Origin: Dysgonomonas mossii DSM 22836
Lineage (GTDB): Bacteria > Bacteroidota > Bacteroidia > Bacteroidales > Dysgonomonadaceae
NCBI RefSeq assembly: GCF_000213575.1
Contig: NZ_GL892005.1
Coordinates: 281,995 to 345,994, forward strand
Length of the DNA stretch: 64,000 nucleotides
Reading direction: 5' to 3'
Shown here in pieces: positions 1-9,729 of the stretch (within the stretch, counting starts at the first letter, position 1; each line of letters begins with the position of its first letter). The position numbers were made by a program, and so were the translations under genes. The notes beneath the pieces are model-generated. The model was not told the origin of the DNA, searched no databases, and worked only from the letters and a program-made list of their open reading frames with translations.

Positions 1-17
1 TTTTTATATAAGTCCTG

Positions 18-35
18 TCAACCTTTGTAGGTTGA
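18..35 (-). terminator. Weak hairpin downstream of groL
   Basis: A perfect 7-bp stem with a 4-nt loop (TCAACCT, TTGT, AGGTTGA) lies 17 nt past the groL stop codon. On the minus strand it is not followed by a T-run inside the window, so it could be a weak terminator or an mRNA 3' stabiliser. The window edge hides what follows. Confidence 0.35.
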
Positions 36-52
36 GGCAATCGAATGATTGA

Positions 53-1699
<1,647 letters not shown>

Positions 1700-1718
1700 T
1701 TAATTAAAACTGTTAGCA

Positions 1719-1988
1719 TTAAATAATTGCAAGAATATCAGATTGACGCATAATAAGGAAAACTTCACCGTCAAGTTCTACTTCTGTTCCGGCATATTTG
1801 CCATAAAGAACCTGATCTTTTGGTTTTACGATCATATCTTCGTCTTTTGTTCCGTTGCCTACTGCAATAACTTCACCTTTTAGAGGTTTTTCTTTAGCTG
1901 TATCCGGAATAATGATACCTCCCACGCTTTTTTCTTCGGCTGCAGCCGGCTTAACAAGCACTCTGTCTGCTAATGGTTTAATACTCAT
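1719..1988 (-). CDS. groES: Co-chaperonin GroES (Hsp10)
   Basis: GroES caps the GroEL ring. The 89-aa protein begins [12 protein letters not shown], has the mobile loop GGIIIPD that contacts GroEL (residues about 23-29), and ends with the conserved ILAII strand. It is the first gene of the groES-groL operon. The 5' leader is about 50 nt. No Bacteroidetes housekeeping -7 box (TAnnTTTG) is visible in it; the best promoter upstream is a sigma-54-type -24/-12 element at 2049-2063. Confidence 0.98.
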   Translation of the reverse strand: MSIKPLADRVLVKPAAAEEKSVGGIIIPDTAKEKPLKGEVIAVGNGTKDEDMIVKPKDQVLYGKYAGTEVELDGEVFLIMRQSDILAII

Positions 1989-2048
1989 GATTCTTAAATT
2001 TTTAATAGTTATATATTAATTTATTTTATGTATTCTGTTTAGATATTA

Positions 2049-2063
2049 GCGAAATGCGTGCCA
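2049..2063 (-). promoter_or_regulatory. Sigma-54-type -24/-12 promoter of groESL
   Basis: The minus strand reads TTTTGGCACGCATTTCGCTA. The sigma-54 consensus is TGGCACG-N4-TTGC. The GG and GC dinucleotides are present at exactly the canonical spacing, and only one core base differs (TCGC for TTGC). A start site about 12 nt further on gives a leader of about 50 nt. Upstream, at about 2070-2120, are repeated TGTCA and TGACA pentamers that could bind an activator. Assignment is by motif only. Confidence 0.55.
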
Positions 2064-2155
2064 AAATATATTTCTGTCAAAACAGCAGAATCGTAGAAAT
2101 GACAAACTGACAAGTAGTCATTTTCGCTCGTATTATCCTATCAAAATAGCGATAG

Positions 2156-3169
2156 TTATTCTATAACAAAGATGATGGTTTCTTCTGTCGGCGCCCAGTC
2201 ATATACAAATTTCGCATGCGATGTTGCATTGCGCACACACATGTGCGAACGAGGTGTAGTACCTAGCGAAGGGCTATATTCAATGAATGTGGTACTTGGC
2301 GCATTCACAGGAATACCGTGTATATATCCTCCGTTTGTAAAGCGATTGGCATAAGGAGCAAAGCCTCCTGTTTTGGTTGTGCCATCGACAAGGAAAAACA
2401 TTTTTACTTTTTTCTCCTGAAGAACAAATAACCCCAGTGGGGTTTCTTGCTGATATGGGGGTTTATGCAAACCTGTTGTGGCAGGGTTCATACTTCTTAC
2501 AATCCATTTTTTATCTACTTTTTCGAGGGTGACAATATTTTCATTGTTGCGATCAACAAATATTGCATGTTTAAATTGTACGGTATCATGAATTGGTTTT
2601 ACATATTTTTGAGGAACAAGCCACAATTTTTTGGAGTCCGTTGTGGTTATTTTTCTAAAGCTCCCGACATTGTCTTTAAATAGTTTTACCAATGCTCCAT
2701 CTCTGCCATAACGTTCTCCTGTAACAGTATCGGTAGGAAGAAATAGAGGAATCCCCTGAAATCTTTCTACCCCCAATGTGTCGGCAATGCGTTTGTATTC
2801 ATTCCTTTTATATTTTTTTACTAGAGGAGCTTCGCTATTGTTATTCCGATAATTCTGTAAAATGCCCCAGGCAAAGAATTCTTGTTGAAAGTTTTCGAGA
2901 ATAGCCAAGCCTTGTTTGATCTTCTCCCACTGAAACTGCCGTGTTGTATCGCGATATGGGTATGTGTCTTGCAGGGTGTATTTATCGTAAAGAAAATCCT
3001 TCTCTATGATAATATCTTTGGCTTTTATCCTCTGCATTTTTTGTGCATTCTTCATCAAGAGAGAATCCTGACGTAATTGGCTGAGAAATGAGTCTTGTCC
3101 GGTTTTTTCGGAACAAGAATTAAATAAAAATAAACAAACGAAAAATAAAGAAATTGTTGTCGCTTTCAT
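2156..3169 (-). CDS. L,D-transpeptidase (YkuD-fold) lipoprotein
   Basis: Predicted periplasmic peptidoglycan cross-linking or remodelling enzyme. The N-terminus has a lipoprotein signal ending in LFNSC. The YkuD catalytic domain is C-terminal: the HG of GYIHGIP lies near residue 284, and the Cys motif reads SHMCVRN near residue 310, in place of the textbook SHGCVR. Catalytic His, Cys and Arg are all present. The first possible codon (3172) is TTG; the ATG at 3169 puts the signal peptide in the right place. It sits between groES and a divergent TlpA-like gene, and a tandem GTTACCTTT motif containing a -7-like box lies 127 nt upstream. The substrate (3-3 cross-links or lipoprotein attachment) cannot be told from sequence. 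Confidence 0.85.
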   Translation of the reverse strand: MKATTISLFFVCLFLFNSCSEKTGQDSFLSQLRQDSLLMKNAQKMQRIKAKDIIIEKDFLYDKYTLQDTYPYRDTTRQFQWEKIKQGLAILENFQQEFFAWGILQNYRNNNSEAPLVKKYKRNEYKRIADTLGVERFQGIPLFLPTDTVTGERYGRDGALVKLFKDNVGSFRKITTTDSKKLWLVPQKYVKPIHDTVQFKHAIFVDRNNENIVTLEKVDKKWIVRSMNPATTGLHKPPYQQETPLGLFVLQEKKVKMFFLVDGTTKTGGFAPYANRFTNGGYIHGIPVNAPSTTFIEYSPSLGTTPRSHMCVRNATSHAKFVYDWAPTEETIIFVIE

Positions 3170-3295
3170 CAAAACGTAAAATGTTTCTTGAAGTTTATAT
3201 GATATAATTTAAATACCAATATTTCATTTTTTGTCACATATGATACAAACAATAAAAATGCGTGATTGTTCGATGTTTATATCTACACATAAAAC

Positions 3296-3314
3296 AAAAA
3301 GTAACAAAGGTAAC
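3296..3314 (-). promoter_or_regulatory. Tandem 9-nt motif (GTYACYTTT)2, site A
   Basis: On the minus strand this reads GTTACCTTTGTTACTTTTT, two direct repeats of GTTACYTTT with a 9-nt period. It includes TACCTTTG, a good Bacteroidetes -7 box. It points toward the L,D-transpeptidase gene, with a leader of about 130 nt. The same motif recurs at 45050 and 60981. Confidence 0.5.
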
Positions 3315-3482
3315 ACTTATTTGCTTCATTTAGAGTGTCACTGTTTTTATATCGAACCATCTCTTTATGAGATAAATTTAATCGTTCAAAATACAAAATA
3401 GAAGAAAGCAAAAAGTAGCAGTAACACGTCTTTCGCCTTTAAGTATTAAGTGTTAAATAAGTAAGATTATGAACTATTTACT

Positions 3483-3490
3483 TATCTTTG
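3483..3490 (+). promoter_or_regulatory. -7 box of first TlpA-like gene
   Basis: TATCTTTG matches the Bacteroidetes -7 consensus TAnnTTTG, 28 nt before the start codon. No clear -33 TTTG lies 19-21 nt upstream. Confidence 0.5.
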
Positions 3491-3518
3491 CTTGATATTT
3501 ACTTAATACCTCTTATTA

Positions 3519-4604
3519 ATGAAAAAAATCATATTTCTCTTTTTATCAGCCCTTGCAATCTTATTCGTTTCTTGTCAGGGTAATTCTTATTCCATAGAAG
3601 GAAAGTTTTCGGATAATTCATTCGACACCAAAGTTGCATATTTACAAAAAATAGATAGCATCAATTCTCAGAAAGCAACAGTAATCGACTCAGCAACGAT
3701 CTCTGATGGGAAATTCAGTTTTAAAGGAACAGCCGATGAGCCGATGATGGGGTTTGTTTCTGTAGGCAAACTAGAGAATGCAGAGAATGATACACCAATA
3801 GGTACACTGATATTAGAACCGGGGAATATCAAAATTACATTTGATAAAACAAACGTAACTCTTGGAGGAACACCCAAGAATGACGAGTTTAATAATATAC
3901 ACAAGGTAATGAACTCTCTTACCGATAAGATATCTAAAATTACGCCTCAGGATGCAAACAACCCTGCAATAAGAGCAGAAGTAGATACTTTGCAAAAACA
4001 ATTGCAAATGTCGACCTTCAATTTTGCAAAGGCAAATATTTCGAATAAAGCCGGTGAGTTTTTATTTTATTCGTCAGCAAAATCATTTAGCAAAGATCAA
4101 CTAAAAGAATTGATAGCTGCCAGCGACAGCACATTCCGAAACAGAGATGAGATCAAGGCATTGGTAAAAGAACTGGACAGAGTGAAACCTGAAGTAGGTA
4201 ATCCATACAGTGATGCTCAATTGTTAGATCAAAGTGGACAGATGGTATCCTTGTCTGACTATGTAGGCAAAAATAAATTAGTCTTAATCGATTTTTGGGC
4301 TTCATGGTGTCAGCCATGTATTCAGGAAATACCAAATCTTATAAAGACTTATAATGCATACAAATCTAAAGGTCTTGAAATTGTTGGTATATCGGTGGAT
4401 GATGACAAGAACAAATGGGCTGCAGCCGTACAAAACTATAAAATGACTTGGGTACAATTGGCAGATGCAACAACAATGGCTTCACAATTATACGGAGTGC
4501 AAAGCATCCCGCATACATTACTTATAGATCAAAATGGTGTTGTTATAGCCACTGATCTAAGGGGTAAAGAATTGGAAGATAAAATAGCTGAAATCCTAAA
4601 ATAA
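3519..4604 (+). CDS. TlpA-like thioredoxin-fold lipoprotein (DUF4369 N-domain), copy 1
   Basis: Predicted envelope-anchored thiol-disulfide oxidoreductase. It has a lipoprotein signal with the acylation Cys in FVSCQGN (about residue 19). A DUF4369-type beta-rich domain follows (about residues 24-120), then a helical linker, then a TlpA/AhpC-like thioredoxin domain (about 232-361). The active site is WCQPC (Cys264 and Cys267), and the expected cis-Pro is in SIPHT. The 361-aa length is usual for the family. It is followed after about 95 bp by a paralogue with the same architecture, evidently a tandem duplication. Its partner proteins are unknown. Confidence 0.88.
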   Translation: MKKIIFLFLSALAILFVSCQGNSYSIEGKFSDNSFDTKVAYLQKIDSINSQKATVIDSATISDGKFSFKGTADEPMMGFVSVGKLENAENDTPIGTLILEPGNIKITFDKTNVTLGGTPKNDEFNNIHKVMNSLTDKISKITPQDANNPAIRAEVDTLQKQLQMSTFNFAKANISNKAGEFLFYSSAKSFSKDQLKELIAASDSTFRNRDEIKALVKELDRVKPEVGNPYSDAQLLDQSGQMVSLSDYVGKNKLVLIDFWASWCQPCIQEIPNLIKTYNAYKSKGLEIVGISVDDDKNKWAAAVQNYKMTWVQLADATTMASQLYGVQSIPHTLLIDQNGVVIATDLRGKELEDKIAEILK

Positions 4605-4631
4605 TCTTTAAGGCATAAACAATAAGGGTTT

Positions 4632-4639
4632 TATCTTTG
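4632..4639 (+). promoter_or_regulatory. -7 box of second TlpA-like gene
   Basis: TATCTTTG lies in the 96-bp gap between the two TlpA-like genes, about 60 nt before the second start. It suggests copy 2 can be transcribed on its own. No good -33 element is visible. Confidence 0.4.
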
Positions 4640-4700
4640 TTTTAAACGTAACTTTTAAAAATTAAGATATACTATTTATTAACCACTATTTTGATTGAGA

Positions 4701-5810
4701 ATGAAGAAAATAATTTTGTTTCTTGCAGCAATTGCAATATTTGCTACATCTTGTGTAGAGAAAGATGCTTTTACCATTAAGGGTAAATTGCCGAATGGTA
4801 CGTATGACGGACAACAAGTATATCTGAAGACTTTGGATGAGAACTGGAAAGACCTCGTAGCTGTTGACACTGTAGATGTTGTTGACGGAGAATTTGTTTT
4901 CAAAGGACTAGCCAAAGATGGTGCAAAAATACATTTCATCTCATTGGATGATGCGCCTGACAATATGAACAGACCTGTTTTGGTGGTAGTGGAACCCGGA
5001 CAGATAGAAGTTTCTTTGGATAGCATTTCTACAGTAAAAGGGACTCCTTTGAATAATGCTTGCCAAGCGTTTAATACAAAGAGCGAGGCTATACAAAATG
5101 AAATGATGTCTATCTCTTCCAAGTTGAGGGACGATTCAACGAATACAGGCAATAAAGCTGAACTTGAAAAACAGTATGAAGACAAATATAATGTTTGGAC
5201 AAAAGAGACTTTCAACTTTGTAAAAGAAAATATAGAAAACCAACTGGGAGTTTATTTCTTATCTCGCAACTTTTATCGCTTCTCTGCCGAGCAGCTTAAT
5301 GAGCTTATCCCGTCTATTAAACCTGAATATAAGTCTATAGCCAGGATACAAAAGGTGGAAAAAGTAGCCAAAGCTCTTGACGCAACGTCTGTAGGGAAAA
5401 CATTTACTGATATAAAAGGTAAAACTCCGGAAGGAAAAGATATAGCTTTAGCAGATTTTGCTGGTAAAGGAAAATATGTCTTGGTAGATTTTTGGGCTTC
5501 ATGGTGTCCTCCATGTCGTGCCGAAATGCCAAAACTTGTAGAACTTTATAAGCAATACAGTGCCAAAGGGGTTGAGATAGTAGGTATTTCTTTAGATAAA
5601 ACAAATGAAGATTGGGTGAAAGGAATCAAGAACCTGAACATTACATGGCCTCAAATTTCAGACCTTAAATTTTGGGATAGTGAAGGTGCTGCAATCTATG
5701 GTGTGTCTTCTATTCCTCACTTGATGTTGTTAGACAAAGATGGTAAAATATTAGCCAGAGGTCTGAATGCTGAAGAAGCAACTAAAAAGATAGAGGAACT
5801 CTTGAAATAA
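4701..5810 (+). CDS. TlpA-like thioredoxin-fold lipoprotein (DUF4369 N-domain), copy 2
   Basis: Paralogue of the preceding gene with the same layout: lipoprotein signal with Cys in ATSCVEK, a DUF4369-type domain, a helical linker, and a C-terminal thioredoxin domain with WCPPC (Cys269 and Cys272) and SIPHL around the cis-Pro. The frame is open from a TTG at 4695, but the ATG at 4701 gives the normal signal MKKIILF, so I use it (369 aa). The two copies differ in the residues between the active-site cysteines (QP against PP). Since those residues tune redox potential in thioredoxin folds, the copies may do different jobs. A strong bidirectional terminator follows. Confidence 0.88.
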   Translation: MKKIILFLAAIAIFATSCVEKDAFTIKGKLPNGTYDGQQVYLKTLDENWKDLVAVDTVDVVDGEFVFKGLAKDGAKIHFISLDDAPDNMNRPVLVVVEPGQIEVSLDSISTVKGTPLNNACQAFNTKSEAIQNEMMSISSKLRDDSTNTGNKAELEKQYEDKYNVWTKETFNFVKENIENQLGVYFLSRNFYRFSAEQLNELIPSIKPEYKSIARIQKVEKVAKALDATSVGKTFTDIKGKTPEGKDIALADFAGKGKYVLVDFWASWCPPCRAEMPKLVELYKQYSAKGVEIVGISLDKTNEDWVKGIKNLNITWPQISDLKFWDSEGAAIYGVSSIPHLMLLDKDGKILARGLNAEEATKKIEELLK

Positions 5811-5830
5811 CAAAAGAGCCGATCATAAAT

Positions 5831-5862
5831 AAAAAAGCCTGTTTGCAAAAACAGGCTTTTTT
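5831..5862. terminator. Bidirectional rho-independent terminator
   Basis: A perfect 14-bp stem (AAAAAAGCCTGTTT, loop GCAA, then the complement) carries an A-run on one side and a T-run on the other. It lies between two convergent genes and can end transcription from both. Confidence 0.93.
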
Positions 5863-5878
5863 GTTACTCAATAGTATT

Positions 5879-6865
5879 TTATAATACGCTCTTTATTTTT
5901 TCGATCTCGTCATCTATATCATTCCACTCGTTGTCGCCCACTTTAGCCCCTATCTTTTGAATTACGTATGCTGCCAATAGAGTCCCTATTTGCCCACTGA
6001 TAAAAAGTGAGTAGTTTTGTATCAGTCCGTATATAAATCCGGCTGCATATAGGTCTCCTGCTCCCGTTGTATCTACACAGTTTACTTTGTATGCGGGAAC
6101 AAATATCTTTTCGTCTCCTTGTTGTATCCACGATCCTTTGTCTCCAACTTTCACGATAGCTATATCTGTTTGTTTAGCTAATAAAGAGACGGCTTCTTCG
6201 GCTTCTACATTCAATAGGGCTTTTGCTTCCTCTTCGTTCGCAAAGACGATGTCTGTGTACGTAGGGATGATGTCTAGAAGAAATTGACGGTTTGCTTCCA
6301 CTACATTATAACTGGCAAGGTCAAGTACAACTTTTGCCCCGGCTTCTCTGGCTAATTCGATTGCTCTACGGATCAGCGCATGGCTTTGTACCAGATAACC
6401 CTCAATATAGAAATACTTATAACCTTCAAAATCGGCTGTTTTAAGCTCTTCTGCATCCAATAGGGCAGCAGCACCTAAGTATGTGCCAAAGGTACGCTCT
6501 CCGTCCTTAGAGATGAACGTAGATGCAACACCCGAAGGTTCATCAACCTCGGTCAGGTGAGATTTGATTTTGTATTTATTTAAATCCTCCTTGAAGAAGT
6601 TTCCATAAAAGTCTTTTCCTACCTTTCCCATAAAGCCGGTTTCGATTCCCAAACGGGCTAATCCTACAATTGTATTCGATGCCGAACCGCCTGATATAAT
6701 ATTCTTTTTTAATTTATTTATTTCGCCCGATAATATTTCAAACTTCTTGTCATCTATAAGCTGCATGCTACCTTTCGGTAGTTCAAGGAGTTCTAACATC
6801 TTATCGTCTTCTATAATTGCCAAAACATCCACTAAGGCATTGCCCATTCCTAATACTTTTGCCAT
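5879..6865 (-). CDS. PfkB-family carbohydrate/nucleoside kinase (adenosine-kinase-like)
   Basis: Cytosolic ribokinase-fold kinase that phosphorylates a sugar or nucleoside with ATP. The 328-aa protein opens with a GNALVD strand, has the GGSASNT substrate/lid region near residue 57, and the PfkB signature DTTGAGD whose Asp (about 271) is the catalytic base. The open frame reaches 6898, but the first 11 codons (Lys/Arg-rich) are not family-like, and ATG at 6865 gives MAKVLGMGNA. Bacteroidetes proteins of this kind are usually annotated as adenosine kinase or sugar kinase; the substrate is not settled by the sequence. It converges on the TlpA-like pair across a shared terminator. Confidence 0.88.
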   Translation of the reverse strand: MAKVLGMGNALVDVLAIIEDDKMLELLELPKGSMQLIDDKKFEILSGEINKLKKNIISGGSASNTIVGLARLGIETGFMGKVGKDFYGNFFKEDLNKYKIKSHLTEVDEPSGVASTFISKDGERTFGTYLGAAALLDAEELKTADFEGYKYFYIEGYLVQSHALIRRAIELAREAGAKVVLDLASYNVVEANRQFLLDIIPTYTDIVFANEEEAKALLNVEAEEAVSLLAKQTDIAIVKVGDKGSWIQQGDEKIFVPAYKVNCVDTTGAGDLYAAGFIYGLIQNYSLFISGQIGTLLAAYVIQKIGAKVGDNEWNDIDDEIEKIKSVL

Positions 6866-6892
6866 TCTTCTTCGTTTTTTTTTGCAAAGATA

Positions 6893-6923
6893 TTGCATAA
6901 TTCAGAAATAAGGTCTATTTTTG
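6893..6923 (+). promoter_or_regulatory. Promoter of the tRNA-Asn pair
   Basis: TTG, 20 nt, TATTTTTG: both elements and spacing match the Bacteroidetes vegetative promoter. It ends 25 nt before the first tRNA and overlaps the start of the divergent PfkB gene's leader. Confidence 0.7.
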
Positions 6924-6948
6924 CGTCACTTTTGAGAGAAACAAACAC

Positions 6949-7022
6949 TCTTCCTTAGCTCAGTCGGTTAGAGCATCTGACTGTTAATCAGAGGGTCCTT
7001 GGTTCAAGTCCAAGAGGAAGAG
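6949..7022 (+). tRNA. tRNA-Asn (GTT), copy 1
   Basis: 74-nt cloverleaf: acceptor TCTTCCT/AGGAAGA (7 bp), D-stem GCTC/GAGC, anticodon stem TCTGA/TCAGA with loop CTGTTAA (anticodon GTT at 6983-6985), and T-stem CTTGG/CCAAG with loop TTCAAGT. The discriminator base is G, as expected for tRNA-Asn. The CCA tail is not encoded (GCAAAA follows), so it must be added after transcription. Confidence 0.97.
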
Positions 7023-7054
7023 CAAAATAAACAAAATTTCTTCCAAAAGTATAT

Positions 7055-7128
7055 TCTTCCTTAGCTCAGTCGGTTAGAGCATCTGACTGTTAATCAGAGG
7101 GTCCTTGGTTCAAGTCCAAGAGGAAGAG
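7055..7128 (+). tRNA. tRNA-Asn (GTT), copy 2
   Basis: Identical in all 74 positions to the first copy, 32 nt downstream, with unrelated flanks, so this is a tandem gene duplication. Anticodon GTT, no encoded CCA. It should be cotranscribed with copy 1 and ends 2 nt before a hairpin terminator. Confidence 0.97.
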
Positions 7129-7130
7129 CA

Positions 7131-7169
7131 AAAAGAGTTACATGAAAATGTGACTCTTTTGCTTTTTAT
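7131..7169 (+). terminator. Terminator of the tRNA-Asn operon
   Basis: A 13-bp stem (AAAAGAGTTACAT with its complement, one T-G pair) closed by a GAAA tetraloop is followed by a T-rich tract (GCTTTTTAT). It lies directly after the second tRNA. Confidence 0.88.
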
Positions 7170-7186
7170 ATAGATACCTCAAATGA

Positions 7187-9559
7187 TTAATCTTTCAATA
7201 ACAGAAGAGACTGAAGATTTAAAGAGAATCTGACTCCTGCTGTTTTGTAATCGAAGTTGTTGAAAGAAGAAAATACACCCATCCCAAACAGTCTTGTAAT
7301 ATTTATTGAATAGCCGATCTCTGAATAGAATTTTATATCGGGAGTATATAATGTCTTAAAGTGCAATCCTTCAAAAAATGGTTTCCCTTGTAGAAACGAG
7401 AGGCGTTTCAGTAAAAAATATTGACTGGCATAATTGAATGAAAGTGTAACCCAGTAATGGTTTGCCTGCAATTCATAATTATCGAGCAAAAGAAATGAAT
7501 CGAACAACGATCCTAAGTTGAAGACAAGGTCGGGCGCACCATAAAACTGGTAATCGGCAAAGTGTAGGTTTTTTCTAGGACCAACAAAAGCTCCTGCCTC
7601 AAACTTATAGTCTAGTTTGTCGAAATAATTTAACCGGATATTTTGCACAGCACCGCCTTTTATTTTTCGATATTGTGAGTTGTTTGTTTGCCAGGAAGAG
7701 AACCCCTCTTCATATTGGAGATGAAAAACAAGTGGCGGTTCATTATTCTGGATTGTATAGTTTGCAAACGGAACATAAGACATTCCCACAGAATAATATG
7801 TTCTGTCGAAACGCTTATCTGGTTTTATATTAGGTGTAATATTATTCCTTTTTATAATCGTAAAATCTGTATTATTATCTAGGCCTGCCCGTCTTTCAAT
7901 TCCAAGTCCGACTGTTAACTTTAATTTTTTTGTCAGATCTATATCATTATCTACTGAGATGTAATCCTTCTGATAGAAAGAATTGTAGTTTTTACCCAAA
8001 AACAAAGAACTGAAATAGTTATTATATCGTGTTATGCTTAAGCTATTGAAATCAGCAGTATGAGAGCCGATAGAGAAATTCAATTTTCCTGATTTTTCGG
8101 GTAAGTAATTAAAAGTAAAGTCGCTTCCCCCGATAAGCCGATGTCTTGCTGTTGTATAGTATATGTAAGGGCTGATTTCGAGCTGTTGATTTTTGTCTAT
8201 TTGCGATTTGAGATAAAAGCGATTTCCCAGCCAGAAACCATCCACATAGTTATAATCTCTGAATATCATTTTTACACCACCATATCTCAACGACCACTTA
8301 CTAGAGTCATTTCCCAAAAAGTAATCTCCCAGCATCGCCTTTCCATACCAAGGCTTAGATGCTATTCTTTCTTTTAACCTAAAGCGATCGAGAATCTCCA
8401 ATCGTTCTGTATGTACAGGAAACATTCTTATACTATCCCAAAATGTGGAGTCTTGTGTATAAGCATCCTTATTAAATATTATTTTGTCATTAATTTTTGG
8501 TCGTTCATCTCCTCTGATTGTAACACCTTTTCCTTCTCCACCATTATTTATCTTATTATATTTTAGAGATGTCAGATATGTAACGTTTCCTTTATTCCCT
8601 AATATATTGATGCTTATATCGGTTTGATATGTAATAGGAAAGTTAGGATGACCGTCAATCGTCTGATATGTAATTTGATTAACAGTCTCTAGGCCTTGGA
8701 ATTTTCTATACAACTTAGCACAGGTTATATTGCCGTCATCTGTAATGTACAAGTCGCCATTCAGTAATTTATAATCATCATATCGTGGAACAACCTCTAT
8801 CTTGTTGATAACTTTATCATCTTCCAAGTAATAGCCTTTATATTTGAATTTATAATAAGACGATACTCTTCTCCCTAAAGGAGAAATACTACCATTGAAC
8901 CAATCGGAAAATATAGATTCACTTAGAAGCCCTATAGCTCCTCTTGTATTCATCGCATCAGCTATATTTCCGGTGTATCCGTTTACTTGAATTTTGTAGC
9001 TATCGGGTGCTGTATATTTTACTGCACAATTGATTTCCTGATGTATGATCTTATTCTCGAGATCGGAGACGTTTACATTTTCTATTTTTTTTACAACTGT
9101 ATTTGTGAGCTCTGTTATTCTGGTTAATGTTAAGTTACCTTTGATGTAGGCATCAGCATTGTACGATGTATAAGATGCAGCTTTTCTTGCCACTTTGTTT
9201 AGTATATCGTTGCCTGTCAGTTCTATTTTCCTGTCAGTATTTTGATATTCATAGAATGGATATGGTATGAGTGTAATCTCTACTTCACACGCTTTATCCT
9301 TTTGAATAGAAACAGACTGTTTCTGCGTTTTATATCCTATCTGTTTATAAACAAACGTGTAGTCTCCCGGTGGAAGATTGAGCTGGAATAATCCCTCATT
9401 GTTGGTCATCAACCCCTTTTTTTCTTCTTCTATATAGATAGAAGTATATGGTACACCGACTCCTGAGGAATTTTTGACAAAACCTTTGAGGTATTGGGAA
9501 AAGACCTCACATGGGTATAAAAATAACACAAAAACAACTAAAGCAAGGGTAAGCTTCAT
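7187..9559 (-). CDS. DUF5686 outer-membrane protein with carboxypeptidase-regulatory-like domain, copy 1
   Basis: A 790-aa exported protein, function unknown. After a signal peptide (MKLTLALVVFVLFLYPCEVFS) comes a CarboxypepD_reg-like beta-sandwich (about residues 22-110: the LKGFVKNSSGVGVPYTSIYI stretch and a GDYTFVYKQIGYKT segment). This domain is typically found at the N-terminus of SusC-like proteins. The long remainder alternates aromatic and polar strands and ends in a beta-signal-like hydrophobic segment, as expected for an outer-membrane barrel (DUF5686). The upstream in-frame start (9586) would delay the signal peptide, so the ATG at 9559 is preferred. A second copy of the same architecture lies at 25493-27940. 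Confidence 0.82.
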   Translation of the reverse strand: MKLTLALVVFVLFLYPCEVFSQYLKGFVKNSSGVGVPYTSIYIEEEKKGLMTNNEGLFQLNLPPGDYTFVYKQIGYKTQKQSVSIQKDKACEVEITLIPYPFYEYQNTDRKIELTGNDILNKVARKAASYTSYNADAYIKGNLTLTRITELTNTVVKKIENVNVSDLENKIIHQEINCAVKYTAPDSYKIQVNGYTGNIADAMNTRGAIGLLSESIFSDWFNGSISPLGRRVSSYYKFKYKGYYLEDDKVINKIEVVPRYDDYKLLNGDLYITDDGNITCAKLYRKFQGLETVNQITYQTIDGHPNFPITYQTDISINILGNKGNVTYLTSLKYNKINNGGEGKGVTIRGDERPKINDKIIFNKDAYTQDSTFWDSIRMFPVHTERLEILDRFRLKERIASKPWYGKAMLGDYFLGNDSSKWSLRYGGVKMIFRDYNYVDGFWLGNRFYLKSQIDKNQQLEISPYIYYTTARHRLIGGSDFTFNYLPEKSGKLNFSIGSHTADFNSLSITRYNNYFSSLFLGKNYNSFYQKDYISVDNDIDLTKKLKLTVGLGIERRAGLDNNTDFTIIKRNNITPNIKPDKRFDRTYYSVGMSYVPFANYTIQNNEPPLVFHLQYEEGFSSWQTNNSQYRKIKGGAVQNIRLNYFDKLDYKFEAGAFVGPRKNLHFADYQFYGAPDLVFNLGSLFDSFLLLDNYELQANHYWVTLSFNYASQYFLLKRLSFLQGKPFFEGLHFKTLYTPDIKFYSEIGYSINITRLFGMGVFSSFNNFDYKTAGVRFSLNLQSLLLLKD

Positions 9560-9729
9560 TCTTTGATTTCCATAATAAACTATCACCCTTCAAAATTAAT
9601 ATTATTGTAGGATCAAAAAACTTTGCTTATTGTCAATCTTATTCAACAAGAGAAATTATAACATTTTATCACATTTTTGTGACAATAAGAGATCAATAAG
9701 ACTTGCTTTGAAATGTAGTCTGGTGTTTA

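Larger units (their letters stand above)
3173..3518. other. Divergent intergenic region with two promoters
   Basis: 346 bp with no gene. On the minus strand it holds the tandem 9-nt motif at 3296-3314, facing the L,D-transpeptidase. On the plus strand it holds a TATCTTTG -7 box at 3483-3490, facing the TlpA-like gene. The rest is AT-rich, with TGTCAC/GTGACA-like words at about 3234 and 3333. I see no RNA gene or clear terminator. Confidence 0.6.

Noticed and set aside
4679-5215. 178-codon minus-strand frame over the second TlpA-like gene
   Set aside because: Antisense shadow of a clear lipoprotein gene.
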